A stretch of 64,000 nt of DNA from Dietzia aurantiaca (GTDB taxonomy: Bacteria; Actinomycetota; Actinomycetes; Mycobacteriales; Mycobacteriaceae): contig NZ_JAIFXZ010000006.1 of assembly GCF_021033825.1 (NCBI RefSeq), forward strand, positions 1-64,000. Reading direction: 5' to 3'. The first letter of the stretch is position 1; every line of letters starts with the position of its first letter. The notes under the pieces are model-generated. The model made no database searches. It was not told the origin of the DNA and saw only the letters and a program-made list of their open reading frames with translations. Made by a program: the position numbers and the translations under genes. This document shows, piece by piece, positions 52,431 to 61,671 of the stretch.

Positions 52431-53840
52431 CTACAGTCCGAGCACCGCGCGCGCGATGAGGAAGTAGACGATCAGCCCGGTGGCGTCGACGAAGGTCGAG
52501 ATGAACGGGTTGGAGAACACCGCCGGATCCGCTCGCACGGTATTGGCGAGCAGCGGCATGATCCCGCCGACCGACGCCGCGATCGTGCACAGCGACAACA
52601 GCGTCAGCCCGATCACCAGCCCGAAATCGACCCCATAGACCAGACCCGCGACCGCGAACGCGACCGAGCCGAGAATCAGCCCGAGTGTGAATCCCGTGCG
52701 GGCCTCCTGCCAGAGGACGCGGGCCGTGTCCCGTGGTCGCACATCGCCGAGCGCGAGGGCTCGCGTCACGGTGGTGGCCGCCTGGTTTCCGGTGTTGCCG
52801 CCGGTGCCGATGATGAGCGGGACGAACAGCGAGAGTGCCACGACCTGCTCGAGGGTCGACTCGAAGACCTCCAGCACCTGGACAGTGAGCGTGGCGCCCA
52901 CGGCCAGCACGAGCAACCACAGCACACGAGAGCGCACGAGCGAGCGCATCGGGGTGGACAGGTACGGCCGACGTAGTGGCTCGACACCACCCTGGCGGGC
53001 CGTGTCCTCGGAGTCGGCGTCCTGGAGAATTCTCAGGGCGTCGTCGAAGGTGAGGATGCCGACGAGCCGGTTCTCGTCGTCGACGATCGGCAACACGATG
53101 AACCGCTCGCCCGAGCACCGGCGGGCGGCCTTTTCGTCGGACTCACGAGCGCGCGCCGACACGGCCTCGTTCATCAGCTCGCGGATCGGGGTATCCGGGT
53201 CCGCCCGCATCACCGAGCGCAGGCCGACGATCCCCACGAGGTGCCGCTCGTCGTCGGTGACGGGCAGCGCGTAGATCGTCTCGGTCCGGTCGATCCGCTG
53301 AAGGACCCGTTCGAGGGTCTGCCCGGCCGTGGTGTCGGGGTGCGTCGACACGTACTCCGGGCTCATGCGGCGCCCGACGGAGCCGACCGGGTAATCGAGG
53401 ACGGCCGCGGTCAGCGCCTGCTCCTCCGGGTCGAGCTCGCGCATCAGGCGGGTGGCGACCTTGGCGGGCAGCTCGTCGATCAGACCGGCGCGATCGTCCG
53501 GGTCGAGTTCGGCGAAGATCTCGCTGACCCGGCTGTCGTGCAGGTCGTGGATGAGCTCGGACTGCAGCGGTGGGTCGAGCGACTCGAACACGTAGGTCGC
53601 GGTGTCCTTGGGCAGGAGCCGGAACATCACCGCCCGGTCTTTGGTGCCACTTCGCTCGAGGACATCGACCACCAGCCACGGCGGCATCTCGTCCAGAACC
53701 TCGGCGGCGTTGCGCAGATCCCCGGCGTCGATCAGGGTGTCGACGCGACGTGCGGCCAGTACCGGGTCGTAGGCGATCCGGTCCGCCGGGTCGTCCGGGG
53801 ACTCAGAGGGATCATTGACTCCACGGGACGGGGCGCTCAC
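52431..53840 (-). CDS. mgtE: MgtE magnesium channel
   Basis: This 469-aa Mg2+ channel has the N domain (DAGDLRNAAEVLDEMPPWLVVDVLERSG, about 37-160), two CBS domains (about 160-285) and five membrane helices with the pore motif PLIIGTGGNTGNQAATTVTRALALG. The GTG at 53840 lies 1 nt after the mnhG stop and follows GGAGTG, so it is translated as the last gene of the Mrp operon. Placing mgtE at the end of mnh genes is unusual. Confidence 0.94.
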   Translation of the reverse strand: MSAPSRGVNDPSESPDDPADRIAYDPVLAARRVDTLIDAGDLRNAAEVLDEMPPWLVVDVLERSGTKDRAVMFRLLPKDTATYVFESLDPPLQSELIHDLHDSRVSEIFAELDPDDRAGLIDELPAKVATRLMRELDPEEQALTAAVLDYPVGSVGRRMSPEYVSTHPDTTAGQTLERVLQRIDRTETIYALPVTDDERHLVGIVGLRSVMRADPDTPIRELMNEAVSARARESDEKAARRCSGERFIVLPIVDDENRLVGILTFDDALRILQDADSEDTARQGGVEPLRRPYLSTPMRSLVRSRVLWLLVLAVGATLTVQVLEVFESTLEQVVALSLFVPLIIGTGGNTGNQAATTVTRALALGDVRPRDTARVLWQEARTGFTLGLILGSVAFAVAGLVYGVDFGLVIGLTLLSLCTIAASVGGIMPLLANTVRADPAVFSNPFISTFVDATGLIVYFLIARAVLGL

Positions 53841-53841
53841 G

Positions 53842-54192
53842 TCACTCCACTCCTGACAGGTCGTCGTATGCGGTCCGGGGATCGAGCCGCGGGTCCGCCC
53901 GGTATGCGGCCCGGGCGAGCGTGATGGAGGCGACGGAGGTCACCACCACGGTCGCGCCGAACGCGACCAGCGCCATTATCAGTCCCGACCAGCGGAAACC
54001 GCCGGTGAGGTCGTCGACGTACGCGGCCACGATGAACAGCATCATGCCCAATCCGGTGGCGACGGACAGTATGTTGATGCGGGTCAGCGCGTCGCGGGCC
54101 CGATTCATGGACACCGCGGCCACGAGGAAGCACAGCGAGCCCAGCAGTGCGGGCACGCCGATCAGCAGGTCGCTGATCACCGAATCGCCCAT
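53842..54192 (-). CDS. mnhG: Mrp antiporter subunit G
   Basis: The 116-aa protein has three membrane helices of the MnhG/PhaG family (LLIGVPALLGSLCFLVAAVSMNRARDALTRINILSVATGLGMMLFIVAAY). It is part of the multi-subunit Na+/H+ antiporter. The ATG follows GGAGGTGA. It stands 5 bp after the mnhF stop and just before mgtE. Confidence 0.92.
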   Translation of the reverse strand: MGDSVISDLLIGVPALLGSLCFLVAAVSMNRARDALTRINILSVATGLGMMLFIVAAYVDDLTGGFRWSGLIMALVAFGATVVVTSVASITLARAAYRADPRLDPRTAYDDLSGVE

Positions 54193-54197
54193 CTGAC

Positions 54198-54470
54198 TCA
54201 CCTCCGTCCTCTCGACAGCAGCCGCGCCAGAGCGACGGTGGACAGCACGCCGAGGAGCGAGCCGAGCATCACCACGTCCAGGGAGACGGCCGACCCCGTG
54301 CGGATCACGAACATCACGAACAGCGCAACGGCGCAGAAGTACGTGAGGTCGGCCATCACGGCGCGGTTGGCATCGCCAGGGCCACGCATCGCGCGGTATG
54401 CCGCGACCAGCATGCTCGCCGCGACGATCATTGTGGCCAACCCCAGCAGAACGGTGAGCAACGGACTCAT
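54198..54470 (-). CDS. mnhF: Mrp antiporter subunit F
   Basis: This 90-aa membrane protein with three helices is of the MnhF/PhaF family, with the typical AYRAMRGPGDANRAVMADL loop and the following helix TYFCAVALFVMFVIRTG. It overlaps mnhE by 4 nt. Confidence 0.92.
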   Translation of the reverse strand: MSPLLTVLLGLATMIVAASMLVAAYRAMRGPGDANRAVMADLTYFCAVALFVMFVIRTGSAVSLDVVMLGSLLGVLSTVALARLLSRGRR

Positions 54471-54799
54471 GACTTCTCACCTCGCAGGACGGACAGGATG
54501 CGGTCCTCGGTCTCGGCGAGCATCTCGACCATCTCCTCGCGCGGCCCGCCGAGCACCACGTGCACCCACAGGTCGGTCTCGCCGATCACCGTCACCAGGG
54601 TGCCCGGCGTGACGGTGATGGCCCAGGACAGCGCGGTCACCTCGATGTCGGTGCGGCAGCGCATCGGATACCGGACCAGGACCGGGCTGCCCACCGGGCC
54701 GGGGGTCATCGCGGTGACGGCCAACGCCCACGACGACGCCACCACGTTCCACAGCAGCCACCCCAGCACGAGCGGGGCCCGCACGATGCGCCCGATCAC
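54467..54799 (-). CDS. mnhE: Mrp antiporter subunit E
   Basis: The 110-aa subunit E has one or two helices at the N terminus and the conserved cytoplasmic TALSWAITVTPGTLVTVIGETDLWVHVVLG. It overlaps mnhD and mnhF by 4 nt each. It is shorter than many MnhE proteins (about 160 aa) because the N-terminal helices are reduced. Confidence 0.9.
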   Translation of the reverse strand: MIGRIVRAPLVLGWLLWNVVASSWALAVTAMTPGPVGSPVLVRYPMRCRTDIEVTALSWAITVTPGTLVTVIGETDLWVHVVLGGPREEMVEMLAETEDRILSVLRGEKS

Positions 54800-56367
54800 G
54801 AGACACCCCCCACGGTCGTGGCGGTCAGCGCGTCGGGACCTCCAAGCACCGCCTGCACATATGCCGCGGTGTCGACCAATCCGCCCACGGCCCGGTCGAC
54901 CTCCGGGGCCACCGCGCCGTAGCCGAGGAACATCGCCACCGAGACTGCGACGAGCGCGCCGCCCGGCACGAGAAGCCGGCCCGGTATGCGGGGACGGGTG
55001 GGCGCGTTGTCGTCGTCGTCCCGGACCGGCGCGGCGTCGCCGGACGCGTCACCGTCGGGCGCGTCACCTCCGGGCGCGGCGTCGCGCCACATGATCCCCC
55101 GCCACAGGCGGAGCATCGCCACGAGGCCGATGAGGGACCCGAGCAGGACGACGACGACGGTGACGACCCCCCACACCGTGCCGGGGTCGAGGGCGGCGGA
55201 CAGGACCTCGAGCTTGCCGACCAGACCCGAGGTGGGCGGCAGTCCGACGAGGGCCGCGATCGCGATCACCATGAGCACGGCGAGCGGCCGCTCGCGGTTC
55301 CACAGATCGGTGAGCGTGCCGAGGCGGTCGCTGCGGTAGAGGTGTTCGGCCGCCCCGACGAGCAGGATGAGCGCGCCGATCGTGACCATGTGGTGGATCA
55401 TGTAGACGATCGCCCCGCCCGGCGCGGACGCGACCACCAGCGCGGCGAGGATGACACCGACCCCGGAGACCATCTGCCAGGCCAGGATCTCGCGGGCGTC
55501 GACGGGCGCCGCCGAGGCGATGGCGCCCCCCAGGATCGTGATGAGCGCGACCACCAGGATGACGCGGCCCCACGCGGGGTCCAGGTCGAAGGCGGTGGCC
55601 CAGATGCGGATGACCGCGTACAGCGCGACCTTGGTGTGCAGCGCCGAGAACAGGGCCATCACGCCGGCCGAGGTGCCGGGGTAGGCCCGGGGCAGCCAGC
55701 CGTGGACGGGGACCGCGCCGGCCTTGATGCACAGCGCCATCACCACGATGCCCAGCGCCGCGGCGACGCGGCCGTCCTCGCTCGCCGCGCCCGCCAGCGC
55801 CGCGAGGTTGACCGCCCCGGCCGAGGCGTAGACGAAGCCCACGCCGGCGAGCAGCACGGTCGAGGTGAGGAGGTTGACCACCACGAACAGGCGGCCCACA
55901 CCCAGACGCCGCCAGCCTCCGGTCATGGCGATGAGCGCGTACGAGGGCAGCAGCATGACCTCGACGAACACGAACAGGTTGAACAGGTCTCCGGTGAGCA
56001 GGGCCCCGTTGGCGCCGGCCAGGAGGAGCAGCACCAGGGGGGCGAAGTAGCGGCTTCGGGTGAACTCGCCGGTGAGGTCGCAGAACAGGATCGCCGCGGC
56101 CGCCACGACGCCTGTCGCGACGAGCATGATGGCGGTGAAGGAGTCGGAGACCATCGGGATGGCCACTCCGGGGACGAACGCGCCCACCTGGGCGGCCACG
56201 ACGGGTTCGGCGTGGTGGTGTACGAGCAGTCCGATGCCCGAGACGGCGGTGACGACGGGGACGGCCAGCGCCAGCAGGCGGCCGACGATCCGCCACGGCA
56301 TCATCGCGGCGAGCGCCGCGGCCATGACGGGGACGGCGGCCAGCAGCGGCAGGAGCAGAGCGATCAC
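54796..56367 (-). CDS. mnhD: Mrp antiporter subunit D
   Basis: This 523-aa, 14-helix proton-translocating subunit is related to NuoN/NuoM. It has FNLFVFVEVMLLPSYALIAM with the conserved Glu and IVVMALCIKAGAVPVHGWLPRAYPGTSAGVMALFSALHTKVALYAVIR with the conserved Lys residues. A hydrophilic insert near residue 440 reads PVRDDDDNAPTR, encoded in part by the repeated 13-mer. The GTG at 56367 overlaps the mnhC stop. Confidence 0.93.
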   Translation of the reverse strand: MIALLLPLLAAVPVMAAALAAMMPWRIVGRLLALAVPVVTAVSGIGLLVHHHAEPVVAAQVGAFVPGVAIPMVSDSFTAIMLVATGVVAAAAILFCDLTGEFTRSRYFAPLVLLLLAGANGALLTGDLFNLFVFVEVMLLPSYALIAMTGGWRRLGVGRLFVVVNLLTSTVLLAGVGFVYASAGAVNLAALAGAASEDGRVAAALGIVVMALCIKAGAVPVHGWLPRAYPGTSAGVMALFSALHTKVALYAVIRIWATAFDLDPAWGRVILVVALITILGGAIASAAPVDAREILAWQMVSGVGVILAALVVASAPGGAIVYMIHHMVTIGALILLVGAAEHLYRSDRLGTLTDLWNRERPLAVLMVIAIAALVGLPPTSGLVGKLEVLSAALDPGTVWGVVTVVVVLLGSLIGLVAMLRLWRGIMWRDAAPGGDAPDGDASGDAAPVRDDDDNAPTRPRIPGRLLVPGGALVAVSVAMFLGYGAVAPEVDRAVGGLVDTAAYVQAVLGGPDALTATTVGGVS

Positions 56368-56720
56368 GCGGCACCCTCCCGTCCGGTGGTGGTGAAGGCC
56401 TCGTCGCCGGTGTCCGGGACGTCGTGGGTGTCGTCGTCGCGCCCCACCACGGCGAGCGACAGCATGAACACCGTGACCGCCATGGTGATGACGATCGCGG
56501 TGAGCACGAACGCCTGGGGGAGCGGATCGGCGGAGATGTCGCTGCTGTTGACGTCCGCGAGTGGTTCGCTTCGCCACGCGGACACCCCGGACGACAGCAA
56601 CATCAGGTTGACGGCGTGACTGAACAGTCCGAGCCCGAACACCACGCGGACCATGCCGCGCTGCATCATCAGGTAGACGCCACCGCCGGTGAGGACACCG
56701 ATCATGATCGCCAAGGTCAT
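56364..56720 (-). CDS. mnhC: Mrp antiporter subunit C
   Basis: The 118-aa subunit is related to NuoK, with three helices (LAIMIGVLTGGGVYLMM; VVFGLGLFSHAVNLMLL; PQAFVLTAIVITMAVTVFMLSLAVV). A short acidic tail with RDDDTHD follows. It overlaps mnhA and mnhD by 4 nt each. Confidence 0.93.
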   Translation of the reverse strand: MTLAIMIGVLTGGGVYLMMQRGMVRVVFGLGLFSHAVNLMLLSSGVSAWRSEPLADVNSSDISADPLPQAFVLTAIVITMAVTVFMLSLAVVGRDDDTHDVPDTGDEAFTTTGREGAA

Positions 56721-59704
56721 CGGCTCGCCTCCACGGTCTGGTCGGTTCCGGGGACCGCGTCGACGGCGGTGCCCTCCGCGCCGAGGGTGTTGAACGCGGT
56801 CATGACCAGGCCCAGCACACCGAAGAAGACCCCGAGGTCGAAGAACAGTGCGCTGCTGATGTGCTGGCCGAGGATGTACCAGTGCGCGGGCTCGAGGAAC
56901 TCGCCCAACGCGTAGCCGCCGACCCCGGTGAGGCCGGCGAGGATGAGCCCGCCGCCGATGAACGTGACCGGGGTGGACGGCTTGCTGACCGGGGAGTCCG
57001 ACTCGCGGGACAGGTAGTAGAGCGCGAACGCACAGGAGGCGACGAGCGCGGCGATGAATCCCCCGCCCGGCTCGTTGTGCCCTCGCCAGAGCAGCAGCAC
57101 CGAAACGACGGCGAGGGTGGGTGCCACGCCGCGGGACAGCAGGCGCAGAGGCATGGTGTTGCGGTCGGCGTCCTCGAGCGCCGTCTCGGCCTTGCCGGTG
57201 GCCTGCTCGGTGCCGGGGAGGAAGTCGTCGTCCTGATTGTCGACGGTGTTGTTGCTGGCGCGGCTGCGGACCGAGCCGAGGACGGCGAGGATCGCGATCC
57301 CGGCCACGCCGAGGACGGAGACCTCGCCGAAGGTGTCGAGCGCACGGAACTCCACGAGGATCGTGTTGACCACATTGGCGCCGCCGGTGATGTCCGGCCC
57401 GTTCTCGAGCAGGTACATGCCGATCGGCGAGCGCTCGCGGCGCCCGCTGAAGACCAGCGCTGCGGCGGTGGCGACCAGGCCCGAGGCCACGCCCAGCACG
57501 ATCGCCGCGGTGCGGCGGGTGCGGGTCGGGGCGATGAAGTCCTTCGGCAGCCGGCGCAGGACCAGCATGAACATGATGATGGTCAGCGCCTCGACCAGCA
57601 GCTGGGTCAGGCCCACGTCGGGGGCGCCGAGCCCGAAGATCTGGATGGTCACCGCGATGCCGACGGCCGAGAGCAGGACCACCGCCGCCAGCCGCGAGCG
57701 CGCCGTGCACAGCCCGATGACGGCGAGCACCACGACGATCAGCAGCACCACGTCGATCGTCCGGTCGAGGTCGCCGAGCCGGGCGGGCAACGTGGCCTCG
57801 GTCGCGAACGCCCATCCGCCGAGACCCACGCCGTAGACGCAGACCGTCGCGATGAGCGCGCCGGCGTGCCGGGCGGGGGAGTCGGAGGCGGTGGGCCGCA
57901 GCAGTGCGCGGCCCGCGCTGACGGTGCCGCGCATCATCGACTCGAGCACCGCCGCACCGGTGAACGGCAGAAGCTCGCGGTCCAGCGCCCGATCGAGGAC
58001 GCGGTGCTGCCAGACGAGCAGGGCGCCGACGACCAGGATGAGCGCGGTGAGCCCGAGCTCGAGCGTGAACCCGTGCCACAGGGACAGGTGCGGGCTGTAG
58101 TCGAGGTCCGCCTCTCCGAATCCGGCCGGCAGGGCCCTGTACTCGGCGAAGCCGCGCTGGATGGGCGTCCACCCGAAGGGTCCTGCGGCGGCCCGGGCGA
58201 TCGCGGCCATGGGGGCGTCGAGGATGCCCACGTCCAGCGCCAGCGGCAGGCCGATGACGGCAGGCAGTGCGGCCGGCAGCCACAGTCGCACCGGCGCCTC
58301 GTGGACGTCGGTGGTGTCCGGGACGGCCGGACGATCAGCGCCGGCGGTGGCCTGCGGATCACGCGCGTACCGGCCGAGGAACCCGCCCATGACGATCCGG
58401 GCGCAGTAGAGGAACGTGAGGATCGCGCCGACAACGGCAGCGGCCAGCAGCACGGTCACGGCGACGGAGTTGCCGCCCGCGGCCTCGCCGAACGCGGTGA
58501 GCATCGACTCCTTGGAGACGAAACCCAGCGTGGGTGGGATGCCGGCCATAGCCGCCGCCCCCAGGACGGTGGCCCCGAAGGTCCACGGCATGCGCCGCCA
58601 TAGCGGTCCGAGGTCCCGGATGTCGCGGGAGCCGGCCTCGTGGTCCACCACGCCGACCAGCATGAACAGTCCGGACTTGAACAGCGCGTGCGCGAGCGTG
58701 TGCAGGGCGGCGGCGGCGAGCGCAGCCTGGGTGCCGATGCCGATCGTGGCGATGATCCAGCCCAGCTGGCTCACCGTCGAGTACGCCATGAGCTGCTTGA
58801 GGTCGGTCTTCTGCAGCGCGAACACCGCCGCCATGACGGCGGTACCCATGCCGACGGTCACGAGCAGCGCGTTCCACACCGCCACGTCGTGGAAGATCGG
58901 CGAGAAGCGCATGAGCAGGAATATCCCGGCCTTGACCACGGCCGCGGCGTGCAGGTACGCGCTGACTGGCGTGATGGCGGCCATCGCGTCCGGCAGCCAG
59001 AAGTGGAACGGGAACTGCGCCGACTTGGTGAACGCGGCCACGGCCACCGCCACGGCGACCGCCGCGGTGAATCCCGGGTCGGTGGCCCACACCTCGTGGC
59101 CGAGCACCTGCGAGATCGACGTGGTGCCGGTGCGCAGCCAGATAGCCACCACCGCCGCCAGCAGCACGAGCCCACCGACGATCGTCACGACCAGCGTGCG
59201 CAGAGCGGACGAGTACGCCTTGCGTCCGGAATTGGCGATGAGCGCGAACGACGCCAGCGACGTGAGTTCCCAACAGACGAAGAGCAGGATCAGTGAGTCG
59301 GTGAGCACCAGCCCCAGCATCGACACCGTGAACAGCGTCATGAGCTGGTAGAAGCCGTAGTGCTGCGACCCGCCTCGCGCCTCGCCCCGCGGCCTGCCGG
59401 GCAGGTACGCCGTGGAGTAGATCAGCACGACCGCGCCGATCACCAACGCCAGCATCGCGAAGAACAGCCCGGTGGGGTCCGCGAACAGATCCAGCGTCCA
59501 GTCCCGCGCAGGCACCCAGGGGATACGCACGACCTCGGTCGGGATGTCCGCCAGAGCCAGCGAGAGCGGGGAGAGCAGCGCGAAAGCGCCAAGCAGGTAG
59601 AGGATCGCGAGGGGCCACCCGGCACCCCGCCCGAGCCAACGGGTCAGTGGCCACGCCAGCAGTGCGGCGAGTCCGGCCGCGGCGATTGCGAGGACGGGGC
59701 TCAT
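56717..59704 (-). CDS. mnhA: Mrp antiporter subunit A (A/B fusion)
   Basis: This 995-aa subunit starts with the NuoL-like part (helices with FVCWELTSLASFALIANSG, conserved Glu; AVAAFTKSAQFPFHFWLPDAMAAITPVSAYLHAA, conserved Lys). Its C-terminal part contains the MbhD/E segments and the MnhB domain (RLLSRGVAPTLAVVSVLLLWRGHNEPGGGFIAALVASCAFALYYLSRE). A separate mnhB is therefore absent. The ATG at 59704 follows AGGAAGGAG. It is the first gene of an eight-function operon that exports Na+ in exchange for protons. Confidence 0.94.
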   Translation of the reverse strand: MSPVLAIAAAGLAALLAWPLTRWLGRGAGWPLAILYLLGAFALLSPLSLALADIPTEVVRIPWVPARDWTLDLFADPTGLFFAMLALVIGAVVLIYSTAYLPGRPRGEARGGSQHYGFYQLMTLFTVSMLGLVLTDSLILLFVCWELTSLASFALIANSGRKAYSSALRTLVVTIVGGLVLLAAVVAIWLRTGTTSISQVLGHEVWATDPGFTAAVAVAVAVAAFTKSAQFPFHFWLPDAMAAITPVSAYLHAAAVVKAGIFLLMRFSPIFHDVAVWNALLVTVGMGTAVMAAVFALQKTDLKQLMAYSTVSQLGWIIATIGIGTQAALAAAALHTLAHALFKSGLFMLVGVVDHEAGSRDIRDLGPLWRRMPWTFGATVLGAAAMAGIPPTLGFVSKESMLTAFGEAAGGNSVAVTVLLAAAVVGAILTFLYCARIVMGGFLGRYARDPQATAGADRPAVPDTTDVHEAPVRLWLPAALPAVIGLPLALDVGILDAPMAAIARAAAGPFGWTPIQRGFAEYRALPAGFGEADLDYSPHLSLWHGFTLELGLTALILVVGALLVWQHRVLDRALDRELLPFTGAAVLESMMRGTVSAGRALLRPTASDSPARHAGALIATVCVYGVGLGGWAFATEATLPARLGDLDRTIDVVLLIVVVLAVIGLCTARSRLAAVVLLSAVGIAVTIQIFGLGAPDVGLTQLLVEALTIIMFMLVLRRLPKDFIAPTRTRRTAAIVLGVASGLVATAAALVFSGRRERSPIGMYLLENGPDITGGANVVNTILVEFRALDTFGEVSVLGVAGIAILAVLGSVRSRASNNTVDNQDDDFLPGTEQATGKAETALEDADRNTMPLRLLSRGVAPTLAVVSVLLLWRGHNEPGGGFIAALVASCAFALYYLSRESDSPVSKPSTPVTFIGGGLILAGLTGVGGYALGEFLEPAHWYILGQHISSALFFDLGVFFGVLGLVMTAFNTLGAEGTAVDAVPGTDQTVEASR

Positions 59705-59899
59705 GGCTCCTTCCTGCGGCGGCAGCGCGCGGGGGGTCAGACGCTGCGAGGGCAGCCGAGGTCGGTCACACAGGTCACATCCGGCGGCGTTCCGGCTGTG
59801 ACCCGTCTTGCAGGAGTTTAACAACCGACTGTGACACCGATCCGATGACGTGCCGGGTGACCTGCGGGAACGTCGCTGTCCAGCGGATACGCTGCCGAC

Positions 59900-61393
59900 A
59901 TGAGCCCCTCGAAGTCACCTTCGGCGAAGCCATCCGTGATCCCGCCCGCGGACACGGGCACCGGACCCGCGCCCGATCCGGACACCGCGCCTGATCCGGA
60001 CACCGATGTCCTCCCCGCGGTGGACGCGGAGGCGGAGGCGGCCGAGCAGGAGCATGAGCCTGACGACACGACCGTCGGCCCGGGCGTGATGCGACGTCTC
60101 GTCGGCCTGGTCCTCATCGTCATCCCGCTCGCTCTGGCCGCGCTCTGGGCCGTGGTGGGCCCGGCCCCGCAGCAGCCCGACGCCGGCGCCGGCACGGGCG
60201 GCCCCGTCCAGTCGGCGCTGTCGGAGGCCTCGGCCAATTCCTCGTTCACGGTCGCAGGCACCGGCCAGCTGCGCGACGGGACCGCCGAACTCTCCGGTGG
60301 CGCGGACCAGCTGCGCGACGGCTCGGCCGAGCTCGCGGCCGGGTTGGAGCAACTCCAGAACGGGATGGGGCAGGCGGGCACGGGCGCGGACGAACTCGCC
60401 GGCGGGGTGGGCCAGCTCGTCGGCGCCGTCCGTGGGGTCGCCGTGATCCAGGGCCAGGTCCTGACGGCGATCGACGACGCCGTCTCCCGACTCCAGGGGG
60501 ACGCCCCCGAGAACGTTCGGGCCCGCGACGCCCTGCTGGGCCTCAAGAGTCAGCTCCAGGCCCAGGGCATGAACCAGGGCATGCTGAGCGACCTCGACCG
60601 GCTCTCCGGTGGCGCCGACGAACTCGCGCGCCAGCTCTCCTCCCCCGGGGCCCCGCTGCGCGACGGCATCTACGAGGCCACCCGCGGCTCGCGTGAGCTG
60701 GCCACCGGAGCAGCGACCCTCGCCGACGGCGCCGGCACGCTCCGCGACGGCGCCGCCAGTGTGTCCGACTCGGCCGGCCGCACGCAGGACGCTATCGGCA
60801 AGACCGGCCGCGCCCTGGCCGCCGAGCAGGGCGACGCCGGGCTCGAGGCAGCCGCTGCCGCGCAGGACTCGCAGCGGCGCACGTCGGCCGGGATCCTCGG
60901 GGTGGCCGCGGCCGCCGTCCTCGGAGCGCTGCTCGTCCAGCTCGTCCGCCGGCCGGGCTCGTCACTCGCCGAGCAGATCCTGGCCCTGATCGTGCTCACC
61001 GCGGGCCTGTCCGCGTGGGGGTTGGCCACGGCGGATGTCCCGTCCGTCGTCTCGGCGATCGCGGTCGTGGCGGTGGTGGGCCTCGTCGTCGTCGCATCCT
61101 CCCTGCTCTGGCGCGCGCTCGGCGCGGTGCTGGGGGAGTGGCCGGGCCGGATCGTCGCGGTGGTCCTCGCGGGGCTCTCCGCGGGCGTGGCGTGGTGGGT
61201 GTGGGTCGCGGGCGGCGCGCCGTCGGCGGTGGTCACGGCCACCTCGGCGACGACGACGGGGCAGGCCACCGCAGCCCTGGACGCCCTCCTGCTGGCCGGA
61301 TCGAGCTCGGTCGTGTGGACCGCGGCCGTCGTCCTGATCGCCGTGGCCGTGTGCTCCGGCTTGGCCGTGCGCGTGGCGGCCCCACGCCGCTGA
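59900..61393 (+). CDS. Membrane protein with Leu-Gly heptad repeats
   Basis: The 497-aa protein has an acidic, Asp/Pro-rich N terminus, one helix (RRLVGLVLIVIPLALAALWAVVG), and an outer region of repeated GxxxLxxG-type heptads (GTGQLRDGTAELSGGADQLRDGSAELAAGLEQL). It ends with about five membrane helices. This plan resembles YhgE/Pip and Mmp-associated proteins. Its job is unknown; transport or cell-envelope work is likely. It is divergent from the Mrp operon. Confidence 0.78.
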   Translation: MSPSKSPSAKPSVIPPADTGTGPAPDPDTAPDPDTDVLPAVDAEAEAAEQEHEPDDTTVGPGVMRRLVGLVLIVIPLALAALWAVVGPAPQQPDAGAGTGGPVQSALSEASANSSFTVAGTGQLRDGTAELSGGADQLRDGSAELAAGLEQLQNGMGQAGTGADELAGGVGQLVGAVRGVAVIQGQVLTAIDDAVSRLQGDAPENVRARDALLGLKSQLQAQGMNQGMLSDLDRLSGGADELARQLSSPGAPLRDGIYEATRGSRELATGAATLADGAGTLRDGAASVSDSAGRTQDAIGKTGRALAAEQGDAGLEAAAAAQDSQRRTSAGILGVAAAAVLGALLVQLVRRPGSSLAEQILALIVLTAGLSAWGLATADVPSVVSAIAVVAVVGLVVVASSLLWRALGAVLGEWPGRIVAVVLAGLSAGVAWWVWVAGGAPSAVVTATSATTTGQATAALDALLLAGSSSVVWTAAVVLIAVAVCSGLAVRVAAPRR

Positions 61394-61510
61394 GCCGGAA
61401 CCCGCTAGCGCCGCTCCGTCGCCCGATCCGCTCTCTTCACCCGGATCAGCCACCCGCCGCGCGGGTCCGCCACCCCGCAGCCCGATCCGCCCACCCCCGG
61501 CCGAGCCGTT

Positions 61511-61613
61511 CGGTTGCAAGACATTCCCCTCCGGTCGCACGACAAACTGTGCGAAATTGATGCCGGATCTCGCGCCAGATGTCTTGCAGCTACGGGGTGC
61601 TGTCGTGCAACCG
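61511..61613. repeat. Four copies of CGGTTGCAMGACA, symmetric
   Basis: The motif occurs as CGGTTGCAAGACA (61511-61523, plus), CGGTCGCACGACA (61532-61544, plus), a partial TGCAAGACAT (61579-61588, minus) and CGGTTGCACGACA (61601-61613, minus). Two direct and two inverted copies give nested palindromes. The remaining part of the gap (61394-61510) holds CCGCCC-type low-complexity sequence without a gene. Confidence 0.75.
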
Positions 61614-61627
61614 CGGCGGGAGGGGGC

Positions 61628-61671
61628 AGGCGTCGGGCAGGTGTCGGTCAGGCGTCGGTCAGGCGTCGGCG
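61628..61671. repeat. 11-bp tandem repeat over a stop codon
   Basis: Four tandem units of AGGCGTCGGTC (with small changes) cover the last codons and the stop of the acyl-CoA dehydrogenase gene. Since 11 is not a multiple of 3, changing copy number would change the C terminus. Confidence 0.75.
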
